Shown piece by piece: positions 34,732 through 43,331 of a DNA stretch of 64,000 nt. The position numbers and the translations under genes were made by a program. How positions within the stretch are numbered: position 1 is the stretch's first letter; every line of letters begins with the position of its first letter. Under the pieces are notes generated by a model. That model had not been told where the DNA came from. It saw only the letters and a list, made by a program, of their open reading frames with translations, and made no database searches. The DNA is from Streptomyces sp. R41 (lineage in GTDB: Bacteria; Actinomycetota; Actinomycetes; Streptomycetales; Streptomycetaceae), in assembly GCF_041053055.1 (NCBI RefSeq), contig NZ_CP163443.1:10337001-10401000 (forward strand), given 5' to 3'.

Positions 34732-35637
34732 ATGGTTGCCCGCAACCTTGTTCTCATTACCGGCGCCGGTGGCGTGGGCCGCACGGTCCTCGACCAACTG
34801 CGCGCGCAGGACGTGCCGGTGCGCGTGATGGTCCGTCGCGACGACGAGCGCGCGGCCGAGTTTCGTGCGCTCGGTGCGGAGGTCGTCGTCGGCGACCTGA
34901 CCCGACCCGAGACGGTAGCGGCCGCGCTGCAGGGCGTGGCGCGGATGTACTTCGCGATGCCCGTGTCGCCGGACCACCTGCTGGCGGCGACCGTGGTGGC
35001 CACTGTGGCGCGCGAGTACGGGCAGTTGGACGGCCTGGTCGACATGTCACAGATGACGGTGTCGCAAATGACCGCCACCAGCACCGCGGAGTCCCACCAG
35101 CAGCGCTTGCACTGGCTGGCCGAGCAGGTACTGAACTGGTCGGGCCTGCCCGTAGTCCACATCCGGCCGACGTCGTTCCTGGACAATCCGCTGTTCACCA
35201 CGGTGGCGGCGCAATCGATCCGGGAGAGCGGCACGATCGCGCTGCCGTTCGGCACCGGACGCACCTCGCCGGTCGCCGTGGGCGACGTCGCCCGGGTGGT
35301 CGCCACCGTGCTCCGCGACCCTGCCCCGCACATCGGGCACGTCTACGAGCTGACCGGGCCACGCACGGTCGACATGACGGAGATGGCCGAGGAGTTCTCA
35401 CGGGCGCTGGGGCGTCCGGTGACCTATGTCGACGTGCCGCTGGACGAGTGGCGGACCGAGGTGCTCGCCAAGGTGGGCCTTCCGCCTCACACCGAACAGC
35501 ACATCGCCACCATGGCCCGACTGCACCACGAGAACCGCTACGACCGCGCATCCGACGACGTCGAACGTGTTACGGGTGTACCTGCCCAAACCATCGAGGC
35601 GTTCGTGGCCGCTCGCAAGGACCTCTACCTGGGCTGA
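34732..35637 (+). CDS. NmrA/SDR-like NAD(P)-binding protein
   Basis: A 301-residue NmrA-type Rossmann protein. NLVLITGAGGVGRTVLDQLR carries the nucleotide motif; VMVRRDDERAAEF and GDLTRPETVAAAL follow. The C-terminal region includes TYVDVPLDEWRTEVL, a landmark of the family. ATG 34732 follows AGAAGGAGA. It may be a quinone or NADPH-sensing oxidoreductase. It lies downstream of the permease but 79 bases apart. Confidence 0.87.
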   Translation: MVARNLVLITGAGGVGRTVLDQLRAQDVPVRVMVRRDDERAAEFRALGAEVVVGDLTRPETVAAALQGVARMYFAMPVSPDHLLAATVVATVAREYGQLDGLVDMSQMTVSQMTATSTAESHQQRLHWLAEQVLNWSGLPVVHIRPTSFLDNPLFTTVAAQSIRESGTIALPFGTGRTSPVAVGDVARVVATVLRDPAPHIGHVYELTGPRTVDMTEMAEEFSRALGRPVTYVDVPLDEWRTEVLAKVGLPPHTEQHIATMARLHHENRYDRASDDVERVTGVPAQTIEAFVAARKDLYLG

Positions 35638-35971
35638 GCCGCTCCGGCCGGGGCCGGACCCGCCGCAGAGGCATCGCCCCTTGTGCCGCGGCGGGAATGA
35701 TCCCGGCCTTGTCCTGGTTGTGGAGGACGTGGTTGTGGAGGGGACAGTGTCCCCGGGCCTCACCTATTGCCCACGAGGACGATCGTTCGGCTGAAGCCTC
35801 GTGGAGCCTTTCGCCGCGTAGGCGACCGCCCTTCACGACCATGTGGACGTGCAGCTCCGACCGGATCCCGGTCGGAGCTGCGTGCGTTTGAGTCTTCGGC
35901 GGGTCTGCCGGGCAAGCCCGGGGGTGAACGCAGCGATACGTGCCTACCGGGGGCAGCTGGTGCCCATCGAA
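35638..35971. other. Interval before the IS element
   Basis: No gene recognised. It contains a strong hairpin at 35851-35881 and ends at the left CTAG of the insertion sequence. Confidence 0.5.
35851..35881. terminator. Strong hairpin
   Basis: GCAGCTCCGACCG at 35851-35863 pairs perfectly with 35869-35881, loop five bases. It is over 200 bases past the NmrA stop, so it may belong to sequence cut by the IS element. Confidence 0.65.
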
Positions 35972-36048
35972 CTAGGGCGCGTATCGAGTCGTGATCAATT
36001 TGCGGGATGTGCCTTCGTGGCACGGTCCGGTCCGATAGACGGTCTTAC

Positions 36049-36546
36049 GTGACGCGAGTGCAACTGACCGATCCGGATTGGGAGTTCATCGAGCCGTACC
36101 TGCCGATCGGCGAGTACGGCCCGTACCCCGAGCGACTGCGGCAGCAGTTCGAGGGCGTGATCTGGCGGTTCAAGACGGGCGGGCAGTGGCGGGAGATGCC
36201 GACGGAGTTCGGCGCCTGGTCGACCGTCCACAACCGCTTCCGGCAGTGGCGTGACGCCGGCGTCTTCGAGGCCCTGCTGGAGGGCCTGATCACGGAAGCC
36301 GCGAAGCGGGGTGAGGTGGACCTGTCCCTGGTCACCATCGACTCCACCACCGCCCGAGCCCACCACGACGCGGCCGGGATGCACCTCGACGAGGACGTCG
36401 TCACCGCCCTGGAGAAAGCCGCGGCCGAGGAGGAGAAGGCCAGGTCAAAGGGGGCGGCCTCGAAGAGCAAAACGGGCAAGAGACCGAAAGCGATCCCGCG
36501 CTGGAAGAACGACGACGCATCCGGCGTCGGCGGAAACTCCGGCTGA
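36049..36546 (+). CDS. IS5-type transposase, first reading frame
   Basis: A 165-residue product with the DUF4096-type N-terminus (LTDPDWEFIEPYLP, FKTGGQWREMP, AWSTVHNRFRQW) and the first catalytic Asp in VTIDSTTARAHH. It stops at 36546. The rest of the transposase lies in the -1 frame. The heptamer AAAGGGG at 36447-36453, in the reading A AAG GGG, is a classic -1 slippage site and probably allows the full protein to be made. Confidence 0.88.
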   Translation: MTRVQLTDPDWEFIEPYLPIGEYGPYPERLRQQFEGVIWRFKTGGQWREMPTEFGAWSTVHNRFRQWRDAGVFEALLEGLITEAAKRGEVDLSLVTIDSTTARAHHDAAGMHLDEDVVTALEKAAAEEEKARSKGAASKSKTGKRPKAIPRWKNDDASGVGGNSG

Positions 36547-37052
36547 AGGCCGCCCTCCTCGGACGTTCCAGAGGCGGGCAGACCAGCAAGGTCCACCTCG
36601 CCGCCGACCGCAAGTGCCGCCCGCTGGCGTTCATCCTGACCACGGGCCAGGCAGCGGACAGCCCGCAGTTCATCCCCGTCCTGAAGAAGGTACGGGTACG
36701 CGGGCCCGTCGGCCGACCCCGCATCCGGCCGGACGCGGTCGCCGGGGACAAGGCGTACTCGTCCCGCGGAAACCGCGCCCACCTGCGCAAACGCCGTATC
36801 AAGGCGGTCATCCCGGAGAAGAAGGACCAGGCCGCCAACCGGAAGAAGAAGGGCTCCAGAGGTGGCCGACCCGTCAGCCACGACGCCGATCTCTACAAGG
36901 AGCGGAACACCGTCGAACGCCTGATCAACAAGCTCAAAGCATGGCGAGGCATCACCACCCGATGCGACAAGACTCCCGACAGCTACCTCGCCGGTCTCCA
37001 CCTGCGCGCCTCGATGATCTGGATCAAGGACCTCACCAGGACCACCCGATGA
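36450..37052 (+). CDS. IS5-type transposase, second frame (made by -1 frameshift)
   Basis: Open from the slip site to TGA 37050-37052. It reads LGRSRGGQTSKVHLAAD, then AVAGDKAYSSRGNRAHLRKR with the second catalytic Asp, and ERNTVERLINKLKAWRG with the catalytic Glu. All DDE residues are thus present across the two frames and the element may be active. It has no credible start of its own. Confidence 0.85.
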   Translation, partial: GGGLEEQNGQETESDPALEERRRIRRRRKLRLKAALLGRSRGGQTSKVHLAADRKCRPLAFILTTGQAADSPQFIPVLKKVRVRGPVGRPRIRPDAVAGDKAYSSRGNRAHLRKRRIKAVIPEKKDQAANRKKKGSRGGRPVSHDADLYKERNTVERLINKLKAWRGITTRCDKTPDSYLAGLHLRASMIWIKDLTRTTR

Positions 37053-37119
37053 TCACGACTCGATATGCCCCTAGGTGACGCGCTGAGGTGCCGGACGCCA
37101 AGGGCGGGCAGGAGTTGAG

Positions 37120-39390
37120 TCAACGGTCAACCAGCCGTGGACGCGGGGCCTCACCCGTGGATTCCGCGTCGGTGTCGTCGGTGCCGACCGGGCCGCGGGG
37201 AAGCATCCAGTCTAGCCACTTCGGCAGCCACCAGTTGGTCCGGCCGAGGAGTGTCATGGTCGCCGGTACCAGCACCATGCGTACGACCGTGGCGTCGATG
37301 AAGATCGCGGTGGCCAGGCCGAGCCCGAACATTTTGGTGGAGGGGTCCTCGGCGACGGCGAAGGACAGGAAGACCGCCACCATGATGAGGGCGGCCGAGG
37401 TGATGATCCGGGCGGTGCGCGAGACGCCCTCAACGATCGCCGTGCCGTTGTCGCCGGTGCGCAGGTACTCCTCGCGTACGCGGGAGAGGAGGAACACCTC
37501 GTAGTCCATCGACAGGCCGAACAGGATGGCGAAGAGGAACATCGGGATGAACGACACGATCGGAACCGTCGCTTCCAGCCCGATGAGTGCGCCTCCCCAG
37601 CCCCACTGGAAGACCGCGACCATGATGCCGTAGGCCGCGCCGATGCTCAGCAGATTCAGCAGTACCGCCTTGAGCGGTACGAGTATCGAGCGGAAGACGA
37701 GCATCAGCAGCAGGAACGACATCGCCAGCACGGCGGCGACGAACACCGGCAGGCGTTGGCTGGTGCGTTGGCCCACATCGGACAGGCTCGCGGCGGCGCC
37801 GCCGACGTGGGCCCTGGCCGGGCCGTGCCCGATCGCCGTGGGCAGCACGTCGGTGCGCAGCCGGGCGATGGTGTCGGCCGTGGCCTTGTCCTGAGGGCTG
37901 GTGGTCGGGAACACCACGAGGGTCGCGATGCCGGTGGCCCGATCGATGTGCGTCGGCGCGACGGATGCGATGCCCGGATCCGCCGCGACCGTTGCGACGA
38001 GTCGGTCCAGCACTCCCGGATCACCGGTGGGGTCCGCGGCGATGACGAGGGGACCGTTGGTGCCCGGGCCGAACCCCTCGGCGACGAGGTCGTAGGCCCG
38101 GCGCTCGGTACGGCTGTGGGGCAGTGAGCCGTCGTCGGGCAGGCCGACGCGCAGGCCGAGCACGGGCAGCGTCGCGGTCAGCAGCAGCCCCGCCGCGCCG
38201 ACCGCGTACGGCACCGGGTGCTGGCTGACGTGCCCGATCCAGCGACGCCACCCGGCGCCGTGGGCGGCGCCTGCCGCCGGGTCCCGCCGCCGTGCGAGTC
38301 GGCCCAGCTTCCTGGTCTGCAGAGCCCGGCCGATCCGGCCGGCCCGGGCCAGGCGTGGGCCGGCGGCGCCGAGGAAGGCCGGCAGCAGCGTCACCGACGC
38401 GACCACCATGGTCAGAACGACGATCGAGACGGCGAGCCCGCCCACCGTCATGAACGGTACGTTCGCGACCGCCAGGCCGAGGATCGATACGACGACGGTG
38501 CCGCCGGCGAAGACCACGGGCCTCCCCGCCGTGGCCACCGCTCGCCCCGCCGCCTCGCGGGGATCGAGCCCGCGCGCGAGGTACTCCCGGTGCCTGGCGA
38601 GCACGAACAGCGCGTAGTCGATGCCCACTCCGAGCCCGACCATGCTGCCCAGGACCGGTGCGAAGGTGGGGACCTCTGTCACCCCCGCCAGTACCGTCAT
38701 CGTGGCGACCCCGACGGTCAGCCCGAAGACCGCCATGCCGATCGGCAGCGCGGCGGCGACGAGCGAACCGAACGCCAGGAACAGGATCGCGGCCGCGGCG
38801 AGGAGGCCGATCAGCTCGCTCGCGCCGCCGTCGGGGTCGGAGAAGACGTAGAAGAGGTTCCCGCCCATCTCGATGCGCAGCGGCAGCTCGGCGCGCAGCC
38901 GGTCGCCGAGATCGACGAGGGCGTCGAGGTCTTCGGCCGACAGCAGGCTCTGGTCGGGGTACTGCACCCGGACGACCGCGATCCGCCCGTCGGCCGAAAC
39001 GAGGCCGCCGCGCACGGCGGTGTCCCCGCCCGCGTCGAGCGCCCCCGCCGGGTCGCTCGTGCCGAGCACGTGCGGCAGCCGCTTCACCTCGGCCCGCAGC
39101 CGCGTGAGAGCGGTGCGCGCGCCGTCGTCGTCGAAGAACGTCGCACCGTCGTCGAGGGGGGTGACGACCACTTGGGCGGTCATCCCCTCCTGGCCGGTGC
39201 CTGCCCGCTCGATCAATTCCGCGGCCCGTCGGGAGTCCAGTCCCGGAGCGGTCATCGAGTCCGCGGTCCGCCCGCCGAAGGCGACGGCGGCGAGGACGGC
39301 GAGCGTGGCGGCGATCAGCCATGCCGCGATCACCCGCCAGGGATGGCGGGCGGCGCTTGCGCCCAGGCGCAACAGGGCTTTCGAGAGCAT
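37120..39390 (-). CDS. MMPL family (RND-type) membrane exporter
   Basis: A 756-residue transporter with twelve helices in two halves, each with a large external loop. The proton-relay signatures occur twice: GVGIDYALFVLARHREYLAR and GLSMDYEVFLLSRVREEYLR. It exports lipids or hydrophobic compounds using the proton gradient. ATG 39390 follows GGAGG; a longer frame upstream has no ribosome site. It is divergent from a two-component system that may control it. IS pieces lie on both sides of this three-gene module. Confidence 0.92.
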   Translation of the reverse strand: MLSKALLRLGASAARHPWRVIAAWLIAATLAVLAAVAFGGRTADSMTAPGLDSRRAAELIERAGTGQEGMTAQVVVTPLDDGATFFDDDGARTALTRLRAEVKRLPHVLGTSDPAGALDAGGDTAVRGGLVSADGRIAVVRVQYPDQSLLSAEDLDALVDLGDRLRAELPLRIEMGGNLFYVFSDPDGGASELIGLLAAAAILFLAFGSLVAAALPIGMAVFGLTVGVATMTVLAGVTEVPTFAPVLGSMVGLGVGIDYALFVLARHREYLARGLDPREAAGRAVATAGRPVVFAGGTVVVSILGLAVANVPFMTVGGLAVSIVVLTMVVASVTLLPAFLGAAGPRLARAGRIGRALQTRKLGRLARRRDPAAGAAHGAGWRRWIGHVSQHPVPYAVGAAGLLLTATLPVLGLRVGLPDDGSLPHSRTERRAYDLVAEGFGPGTNGPLVIAADPTGDPGVLDRLVATVAADPGIASVAPTHIDRATGIATLVVFPTTSPQDKATADTIARLRTDVLPTAIGHGPARAHVGGAAASLSDVGQRTSQRLPVFVAAVLAMSFLLLMLVFRSILVPLKAVLLNLLSIGAAYGIMVAVFQWGWGGALIGLEATVPIVSFIPMFLFAILFGLSMDYEVFLLSRVREEYLRTGDNGTAIVEGVSRTARIITSAALIMVAVFLSFAVAEDPSTKMFGLGLATAIFIDATVVRMVLVPATMTLLGRTNWWLPKWLDWMLPRGPVGTDDTDAESTGEAPRPRLVDR

Positions 39391-39565
39391 CGGGTCCTCC
39401 AACCACCTCGTCGGCCGTCCTTGTACGGCCGCCGATGCCGAGGCTCGTCGCCACGGCGCTCCGCGGCATCGGCCCGCGGGCCGCGGATCCGTCGGCCCCG
39501 GGGCGGAGTGACGACCCGTCCTTTCGGCTGATGCGCGGCACGCCGCGGTCCCTAGGCTGAGAACC

Positions 39566-40738
39566 GTGCTCCGAGACGACCTGCGAACCCTGTGGACCGA
39601 ACCCCGGCCGCCCGACGCGCCCGCCCGGGTGCGCCGGGACTGGGCGCTGCTCGCCGCGGGCCTTGCCGGTGTGGCGCTGGAGGCCACCCTGCGCGAGAAC
39701 GTCGTGTGGCGGCCGGTGGCGGTGGTGTTCGCCGTATGGCTGTGCCTGCTGCCCCTGTGGCGCCGGACCCGCCCGCTGGCGATGGTGACGCTGGCGTTCG
39801 GCTCGGTGATCCTGCTTCAGGTGGCCTCGCTCGTCGCCGCACCGCGCGAGCCCGTCGGCCTGTACACCGGCGCGGTCGTGCTCGTGCTGGTGTACGCGCT
39901 GCCCCGGTGGGGATCGGGACGCGAGATCGTGCTGGGCGGCGCGGTGATCCTCGCGGCCAGCGCGCTGTGTTCCGTCACGGACGAGACCCCGGTCGTCGAA
40001 AATGTCGTGGGCTTCGTCTTCCTGCTGCTGCCCGGCGTGGTCGGGGCTGCCGTGCGGTTCCGGGTGACCGCTCGCGAGCGGCAGTTGGAGCAGGTGCGCT
40101 CCCGCGAGCGCGAGCAGCTCGCCCGGGAACTGCACGACACGGTGGCCCACCACGTGTCGGCCATGGTGATCATCGCCCAGGCGGGCCGGGTGCTCGCGGG
40201 CACCGACCCGTCCGCCGCCGTCGAGGCGCTGGAGGGGGTCGAGGAGGAAGGGGCGCGCACGCTGGAGGAAATGCGCGCCATGGTCGCCGCGCTGCGCGAC
40301 CGCGGGGTCGGCGCCGAGCTGGCGCCCCCTGCCGGAGTCGCGGATCTGGAGCGCCTGGTGCGCACCCCGGGTGGTCGCCTCAGGGTCGACCTGGGGCTCG
40401 ACGGCGAACTGGACGCGCTGCCCCCGGCCGTGGACGCGGCCGTCTACCGGATCGTGCAGGAGTCGGTGACCAACGCGCTGCGCCATGCGGTCGACGCGAC
40501 CGAGCTCGTCGTTCGGGTCGCCGCGCAACGGCACACGGTACGGGTGAGCGTGCGCGACAACGGCCGGCGCACCGGCCGGGGTCGCGACGGATACGGACTT
40601 ACCGGACTGCGCGAGCGCGCGACCCTGCTCGGCGGCACACTACGAGCCGGCCCGGGTACCGACCGGGGCTGGCATGTCGAAGCCGAACTGCCGAGAGCGA
40701 GGAGCGAGAGCGGTGTCCATTCGCGTCCTCGTCGCTGA
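39566..40738 (+). CDS. Sensor histidine kinase, NarL-partner type
   Basis: A 390-residue membrane kinase. Four to five helices cover about 25-165. The HisKA_3 phosphoacceptor is in LARELHDTVAHHVSAMV, and the ATPase domain has VYRIVQESVTNALRHA (N box) and GYGLTGLRERATLLGG (G boxes). GTG 39566 is the start. It overlaps the response regulator gene by 26 bases. Divergent from an MMPL exporter. Confidence 0.92.
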   Translation: MLRDDLRTLWTEPRPPDAPARVRRDWALLAAGLAGVALEATLRENVVWRPVAVVFAVWLCLLPLWRRTRPLAMVTLAFGSVILLQVASLVAAPREPVGLYTGAVVLVLVYALPRWGSGREIVLGGAVILAASALCSVTDETPVVENVVGFVFLLLPGVVGAAVRFRVTARERQLEQVRSREREQLARELHDTVAHHVSAMVIIAQAGRVLAGTDPSAAVEALEGVEEEGARTLEEMRAMVAALRDRGVGAELAPPAGVADLERLVRTPGGRLRVDLGLDGELDALPPAVDAAVYRIVQESVTNALRHAVDATELVVRVAAQRHTVRVSVRDNGRRTGRGRDGYGLTGLRERATLLGGTLRAGPGTDRGWHVEAELPRARSESGVHSRPRR

Positions 40739-41375
40739 CGACCAGACGATCATCCGCACCGGGCTGCGGATCATGCTGAACGCCCAGCCCGGCATCGAGG
40801 TGGTCGGCGAGGCCGCCGACGGGCGGGAAGCGGTACGTCTGGCTCGCGAACTACGCCCCGACGTCTGCCTGTTCGACATCCGCATGCCCGTACTCGACGG
40901 GCTCGAGGCCACCCGGCTGGTCGCCGGCCCGGGCGTCGCCGACCCGCTGGCCGTGGTCGTCATCACCACGTTCGACCTCGACGAGTACGTCTACGGCTCA
41001 CTGCGTGCCGGCGCCCGCGGATTCCTCCTCAAGGACACGGGACCAGACCTTCTGGCGCAGGCCGTACGGTCGGCGTCCGACGGTGAGGCGCTCATCGCGC
41101 CCAGCGTCACCGTCCGCCTGCTCCAGGCATTCGCGGACCTGCCCGCCGGCCGGCCCGCGGCCCAGCCGGTCTCACCCGTCACCGCCCGCGAGGAGCAGGT
41201 GCTCCTCGCCGTCGCCCGCGGGCTGACCAACACCGAGATCGCCGACGCGCTGCACATCAGCCTCAGCACGGTGAAGACGCATCTGGCCAGCCTGATGGCC
41301 AAACTCGGCGCCCGCAACCGGGTCGAGATCGCGATGTGGGCCTACGAAACGCGCCGTATCCTCCCCGGAACCTGA
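40713..41375 (+). CDS. NarL/LuxR family response regulator
   Basis: A 220-residue regulator. The receiver has acidic residues in VLVADDQ, the phospho-Asp in CLFDIRMP and Lys in FLLKDTG; the LuxR helix-turn-helix is LTNTEIADALHISLSTVKTH. GTG 40713 follows GGAGCGAGAG. Partner of the kinase immediately upstream; the divergent MMPL exporter is the likely target. Confidence 0.93.
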   Translation: MSIRVLVADDQTIIRTGLRIMLNAQPGIEVVGEAADGREAVRLARELRPDVCLFDIRMPVLDGLEATRLVAGPGVADPLAVVVITTFDLDEYVYGSLRAGARGFLLKDTGPDLLAQAVRSASDGEALIAPSVTVRLLQAFADLPAGRPAAQPVSPVTAREEQVLLAVARGLTNTEIADALHISLSTVKTHLASLMAKLGARNRVEIAMWAYETRRILPGT

Positions 41376-41507
41376 GCCGGGTGCCGGGCCATGTCCCATG
41401 AGTCCCCGCCCGGACATCAGTGCACCGGTCGGCTCACGTCGGCTCCACGTGCCTCACCCGCCCCAGAGCGTGGCGTACCAGGAGGCCGGAACTGGGACGG
41501 TGAGACA

Positions 41508-41625
41508 CCCGATACGACAAGACTCCCGACAGCTACCTCGCCAGTCTCCACCTGCACGCCTCGATGATCTGGATCAAAGACCTCGCCAGGACCACCCGAT
41601 GATCACGACTCGATACGCGCCCTAG
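41508..41625 (+). mobile_element. Detached right end of the same IS5-type element
   Basis: Near-identical to the last 118 bases of the intact copy (matching from ACCCGAT about 36957 to the CTAG at 37071): the same DKTPDSYLA..HLHASMIWIKDL reading and the same terminal repeat, ending CTAG 41622-41625. Its terminal repeat matches the left end of the full copy even better than the full copy's right end does. Confidence 0.85.
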
Positions 41626-41649
41626 TAGCCGGCCTGAAGACGAACGCGG

Positions 41650-41850
41650 TCTCCGAGCCGCGCGGCGGATCTCGGTACCTGGATCGCCTTCGCCGACGAG
41701 ACCGGGCAGTCGAGGCGCCGCGCGCCAGGCCGTGGGGACGGGTCGGCCGCACGCCGGTCGTGCGGGCTGGTGGCCGGGGCTCCCGGCGCGTATCGATGGC
41801 CGGGATGGTCTGTTACAGGCCAGGCGAGCGGTCCCGGCCACGGAGTGGCT
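41650..41850 (+). pseudogene. IS630-family transposase fragment
   Basis: One frame reads LGTWIAFADETGQS, the next RPWGRVGRTPVVRAGGRGS then RRVSMAGMVCYRPGERS. Together they match the core of IS630-type DDE transposases around the second catalytic region. Both ends are missing and the frame is broken. Confidence 0.7.
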
Positions 41851-41906
41851 GGTGAGCTGGTTGTAGCTGCTTGTCTTGATGCGCGTGGTGGGGGGCAACG
41901 CTTGCC

Positions 41907-41975
41907 GCTGCCACCCCGCACTCGCAGGCCGGCCACCGGTCAACCGTGTGAACTAACGTGTCAGGTCAATGCACC
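41907..41975 (+). repeat. IS481-type 3' end remnant (copy A)
   Basis: Aligns with 44733-44800: both have GCTGCCAC.CCGCACTCG, CCGTGTGAAC and GGTCAAT.CACC in the same order and strand. In frame it reads CHPALAGRPPVNRVN, the C-terminus of an IS481 transposase. It lies 18 bases past the stop of the flavin monooxygenase gene. Confidence 0.7.
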
Positions 41976-41992
41976 CGGCCGTGCGCCGCAGC

Positions 41993-43225
41993 TCACCGCA
42001 CCGACTCGGCCGGCGGACGCTCGCGCACGGCGCCGTAGCCGATGAAGTACGCGGGCACGCGCTTGAGCCACGGAGAAGTGGTGAGCAGGTTGCTCATCCG
42101 CTCCGCCCGCCTGGCATTGCCGAAAGGCGGGCGTCCCGCGAGTGCGGGCGCGATGACCCTCGCGTGAGCGAACCGCTGCAGTGCCTGCGTCGCCGCCGTG
42201 GTCGGCCACCGGCGCCGCTGGACGCCGCGTACGTCCCGCAGGCCGACCACACCCCTGCGCAGCGGTTCGACGAGATACCGCGCGGCGGCCACTGCGTCTT
42301 CGACGGCGAGGTTGATGCCGATGCCGAAGACCGGTGACATCGCGTGCGCCGCGTCGCCGATGCACAGCAGTCCCGGGCGGTGCCAGCGCCGGAGGCGGTC
42401 GAGCCGTACGTCGAGCATCTTCACCTCGTCCCATGACCGCAGCGCATGCGCCCGGTCCGCGAGCCAGGGCACGGCGGCGGAGAAGTCGGCCATGAACCGC
42501 TCGAGACCGGCCGCGCGGCGCTCGGCGTCGGACCCCTTGGGAATCAGCGCCGCGCACTGCCAGTACTCCCCACGGTCGATCAACGCGGTGAGGAGCCGGT
42601 CGCCGGCGCCTCCCACAAGCCCGTGCGGGTCGCCTTCCCGCCGTGGCACCCGGAACCACCAGGCGTCCATGGGGCAGGTGAACTGCCGCAGCCGCAGTTC
42701 GGGCCGCGACCGGGCCAGCGAGCCCCGACCGTCGCACGCCACCGTGAGGGTGGCCCGCAGTTCGCCGGTACGGCCGTCGGACGTTCGGTACCGCACCCCG
42801 GCGACCCGTCCGTGCTCCACGAGGAACGACGTCGCCTCAGTGCTCATCCGCACGGAGAAGGACGGCTCCTTTCGGGCCTCGTCGGCGAGGAGGTCCAGCA
42901 GGTCCCATTGCGGCACCATCGCCACGTAGTTGTACGGGCCCGGTAGTGCGCTGATGTCCGAGACGGTGATCAGCGAACCGTCCGCGCCGAGCGGCAGCTG
43001 GACCGTGGTCACCCGACGTTGCTGCAGACGGGCGAAGCGCTCGGCCAGACCGAGATCGTCCAGCAGTGCCAGGGTCGAGGGATGCACTGTGTCGCCGCGG
43101 AAGTCACGCAGAAAGTCGCCGTGTTTCTCCAGGACCGTGACGGCCACGCCGGCCCGGGCCAGCAGCAGGCCGAGGACCATTCCCGCGGGGCCGCCGCCCA
43201 CCACGCAGCACGTTGTCCGCTCCAT
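41993..43225 (-). CDS. FAD-dependent monooxygenase (class A hydroxylase type)
   Basis: A 410-residue flavoprotein. It starts TTCCVVGGGPAGMVLGLLLA (FAD ADP-binding motif), has DFRGDTVHPSTLALLDDLG, then CDGRGSLAR (DG motif) and CIGDAAHAMSPVFGIGINLA. It hydroxylates an unknown organic substrate with NAD(P)H and oxygen. ATG 43225 was chosen as the start of the conserved fold; ATG 43249 is possible. It is divergent from a cytochrome P450 and the pair is flanked by IS481 remnants. Confidence 0.9.
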   Translation of the reverse strand: MERTTCCVVGGGPAGMVLGLLLARAGVAVTVLEKHGDFLRDFRGDTVHPSTLALLDDLGLAERFARLQQRRVTTVQLPLGADGSLITVSDISALPGPYNYVAMVPQWDLLDLLADEARKEPSFSVRMSTEATSFLVEHGRVAGVRYRTSDGRTGELRATLTVACDGRGSLARSRPELRLRQFTCPMDAWWFRVPRREGDPHGLVGGAGDRLLTALIDRGEYWQCAALIPKGSDAERRAAGLERFMADFSAAVPWLADRAHALRSWDEVKMLDVRLDRLRRWHRPGLLCIGDAAHAMSPVFGIGINLAVEDAVAAARYLVEPLRRGVVGLRDVRGVQRRRWPTTAATQALQRFAHARVIAPALAGRPPFGNARRAERMSNLLTTSPWLKRVPAYFIGYGAVRERPPAESVR

Positions 43226-43331
43226 CGCAGCCCATCCCTTCGGTGACATCCGCGATCGGGTTAATTGGGACATATACCATCAGAAATGAACAACTCCGCC
43301 GTGTGGGTTCGTGACGCCCCCTGGAGGCCTG

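Larger units (their letters stand above)
35972..37074 (+). mobile_element. Complete IS5-type (IS427-like) insertion sequence
   Basis: About 1.1 kb bounded by CTAG on both sides (35972-35975 and 37071-37074). Terminal inverted repeats share TATCGAGTCGTGATCA: left at 35982-35997, right at 37050-37065 in reverse complement. It contains a transposase in two overlapping frames. A detached right end of the same element lies at 41508-41625. Confidence 0.9.

Noticed and set aside
38021..40534. An 837-codon minus-strand open frame
   Set aside because: It is a shadow frame across the MMPL and kinase genes; no family motif.
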